This document shows positions 63,358 through 64,000 of a DNA stretch of 64,000 nt, one piece after another. The notes under the pieces were generated by a model. The model worked only from the letters and a program-made list of their open reading frames with translations. It did no database searches and was not told the DNA's origin. Where the stretch lies: the NCBI RefSeq assembly GCF_024584805.1, contig NZ_CP075715.1:3220026-3284025 (forward strand), written 5' to 3'. Each line of letters begins with the position of its first letter. Positions within the stretch are counted from its first letter, which is position 1. Source of the stretch: Streptomyces sp. FIT100 (GTDB lineage: Bacteria; Actinomycetota; Actinomycetes; Streptomycetales; Streptomycetaceae). The position numbers and the translations under genes were made by a program.

Positions 63358-64000
63358 TCAGTGCCGGTCGGCGGGCGCCTCCTTGCGCGCGTCCGCGGGC
63401 GCCTCCGTATGTGCGTCGGCGGGCGCCTCCTGGGCGCCCTCGGCGCCGCCGTGGTCCCAGGTGCGCAACGGCATGTTCTTCATCAGCAGGGCGATGCCCA
63501 GGCCGACGGCGAGCACCGGCACGGCGCCGAGGAAGACGGGGCTGAGCGCGGCGGCGTACGCGTTCTCGACCGCCTCCCGCACGGGGGCCGCGAGCTTGTC
63601 GAGGACCTCGTGCGAGGACAGTGCGTCGCGGTCGACGCCGCCGAGCGCGCCGGCGGGTACCCGCTCGGCCAGTTCCTCCGTGAGCCGGTTGTAGAAGATC
63701 GCGGCGAACACCGAGATGCCCAGGGTGCTGCCGAGCTGGCGGGTGAAGGCGACCGTCGCGTGGACCGCGCCGATGTCGTCACGCGGTGCGGTGTTCTGCG
63801 CGGCCATGGTCAGGACCTGCATGTTGAGGCCCGCGGCGATGCCGAACAGCAGCATGTACGCGATGACGACGCCCTGCGGGGTGCCGGTGTCCATGGTGGA
63901 GAAGAGCAGTGCGCCGGCGATCCCGGTGGCCATGCTGAGCACGGGGTACCACTTGTACCTGCCGGTCTGCGTGATGATCCTGCCGCTGACCACGGAGGCC
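63358..64000 (-). CDS. MFS exporter, C-terminal part (gene runs off the window)
   Basis: At least 213 aa visible; the frame continues past 64000, so the start is outside. Visible parts are SGRIITQTGRYKWYPVLSMATGIAGALLFSTMDTG and HATVAFTRQLGSTLGISVFAAIFYNRL, typical of DHA2/EmrB drug exporters, with the long extracellular loop before the last helix. The tail has three EAPADA repeats. It is likely the self-resistance or export pump of the polyketide cluster. Confidence 0.85.
   Translation of the reverse strand, partial: ASVVSGRIITQTGRYKWYPVLSMATGIAGALLFSTMDTGTPQGVVIAYMLLFGIAAGLNMQVLTMAAQNTAPRDDIGAVHATVAFTRQLGSTLGISVFAAIFYNRLTEELAERVPAGALGGVDRDALSSHEVLDKLAAPVREAVENAYAAALSPVFLGAVPVLAVGLGIALLMKNMPLRTWDHGGAEGAQEAPADAHTEAPADARKEAPADRH

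Overview
The window is high-GC (roughly 72%) actinobacterial DNA, almost certainly a Streptomyces chromosome. The supports are an HrdD-type sigma factor behind a sigma-R-like promoter, SepX/GlpR next to a gephyrin-type MoeA, a SARP regulator, frequent GTG starts, many 4-nt ATGA/GTGA gene overlaps, and a TTA codon. About 58 protein genes, one tRNA and one frameshifted gene can be supported.

Left and middle part (1-42700), mostly core or housekeeping. A secreted trypsin-like protease is followed by a two-gene hydroxy-acid oxidase/dehydrogenase operon and tRNA-Ala(CGC). A leftward block then holds galU, gephyrin-like moeA, moaC, mogA/moaB, a GNAT and sepX/glpR. Next come 5-formyl-THF cyclo-ligase, penicillin acylase, a K+/H+ antiporter, an MFS carrier, an FmdB zinc ribbon with a near-consensus CIRCE operator, and MTA phosphorylase. 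A broken SAF/CpaB gene precedes a five-gene operon for a Mo-bisMGD oxidoreductase (membrane subunit, catalytic subunit, ferredoxin, Rieske protein, small membrane protein). LtrA, a P1 peptidase, a DUF6227-like protein, the fruR-fruK-fruA operon, two MFS/regulator pairs, hrdD, a LigB-type dioxygenase with a divergent MarR gene, an M6-like protease and an acyl-CoA ligase complete this part.

Right part (42985-64000): a type II polyketide cluster, cut off by the right edge of the window. A leftward operon of twelve tightly packed genes encodes a TcmI-type cyclase, cupin, KS-alpha, KS-beta, ACP, a fused SRPBCC cyclase-ketoreductase, a second ketoreductase, two ABM monooxygenases, a P450, a methyltransferase and a POT carrier. 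Upstream lie a large SARP regulator, an operon of a DUF1772 (anthrone-oxygenase-like) protein, an F420/FMN-type reductase and an asparagine-synthetase-like ligase whose N-terminal Cys is Ser, two FAD hydroxylases, an O-methyltransferase and an MFS exporter. This gene set resembles clusters for pentangular polyphenols and related aromatic polyketides with an amide. The product is unknown to me.

The points I consider most novel are the cyclase-KR fusion, the Cys2-to-Ser amide-ligase candidate, and three promoter arrays with 11-bp-spaced heptamers, each 10 nt from a CANNGT hexamer. Those arrays predict which three operons the SARP switches on. A roughly 200-bp MITE-like element marks the left edge of the cluster.
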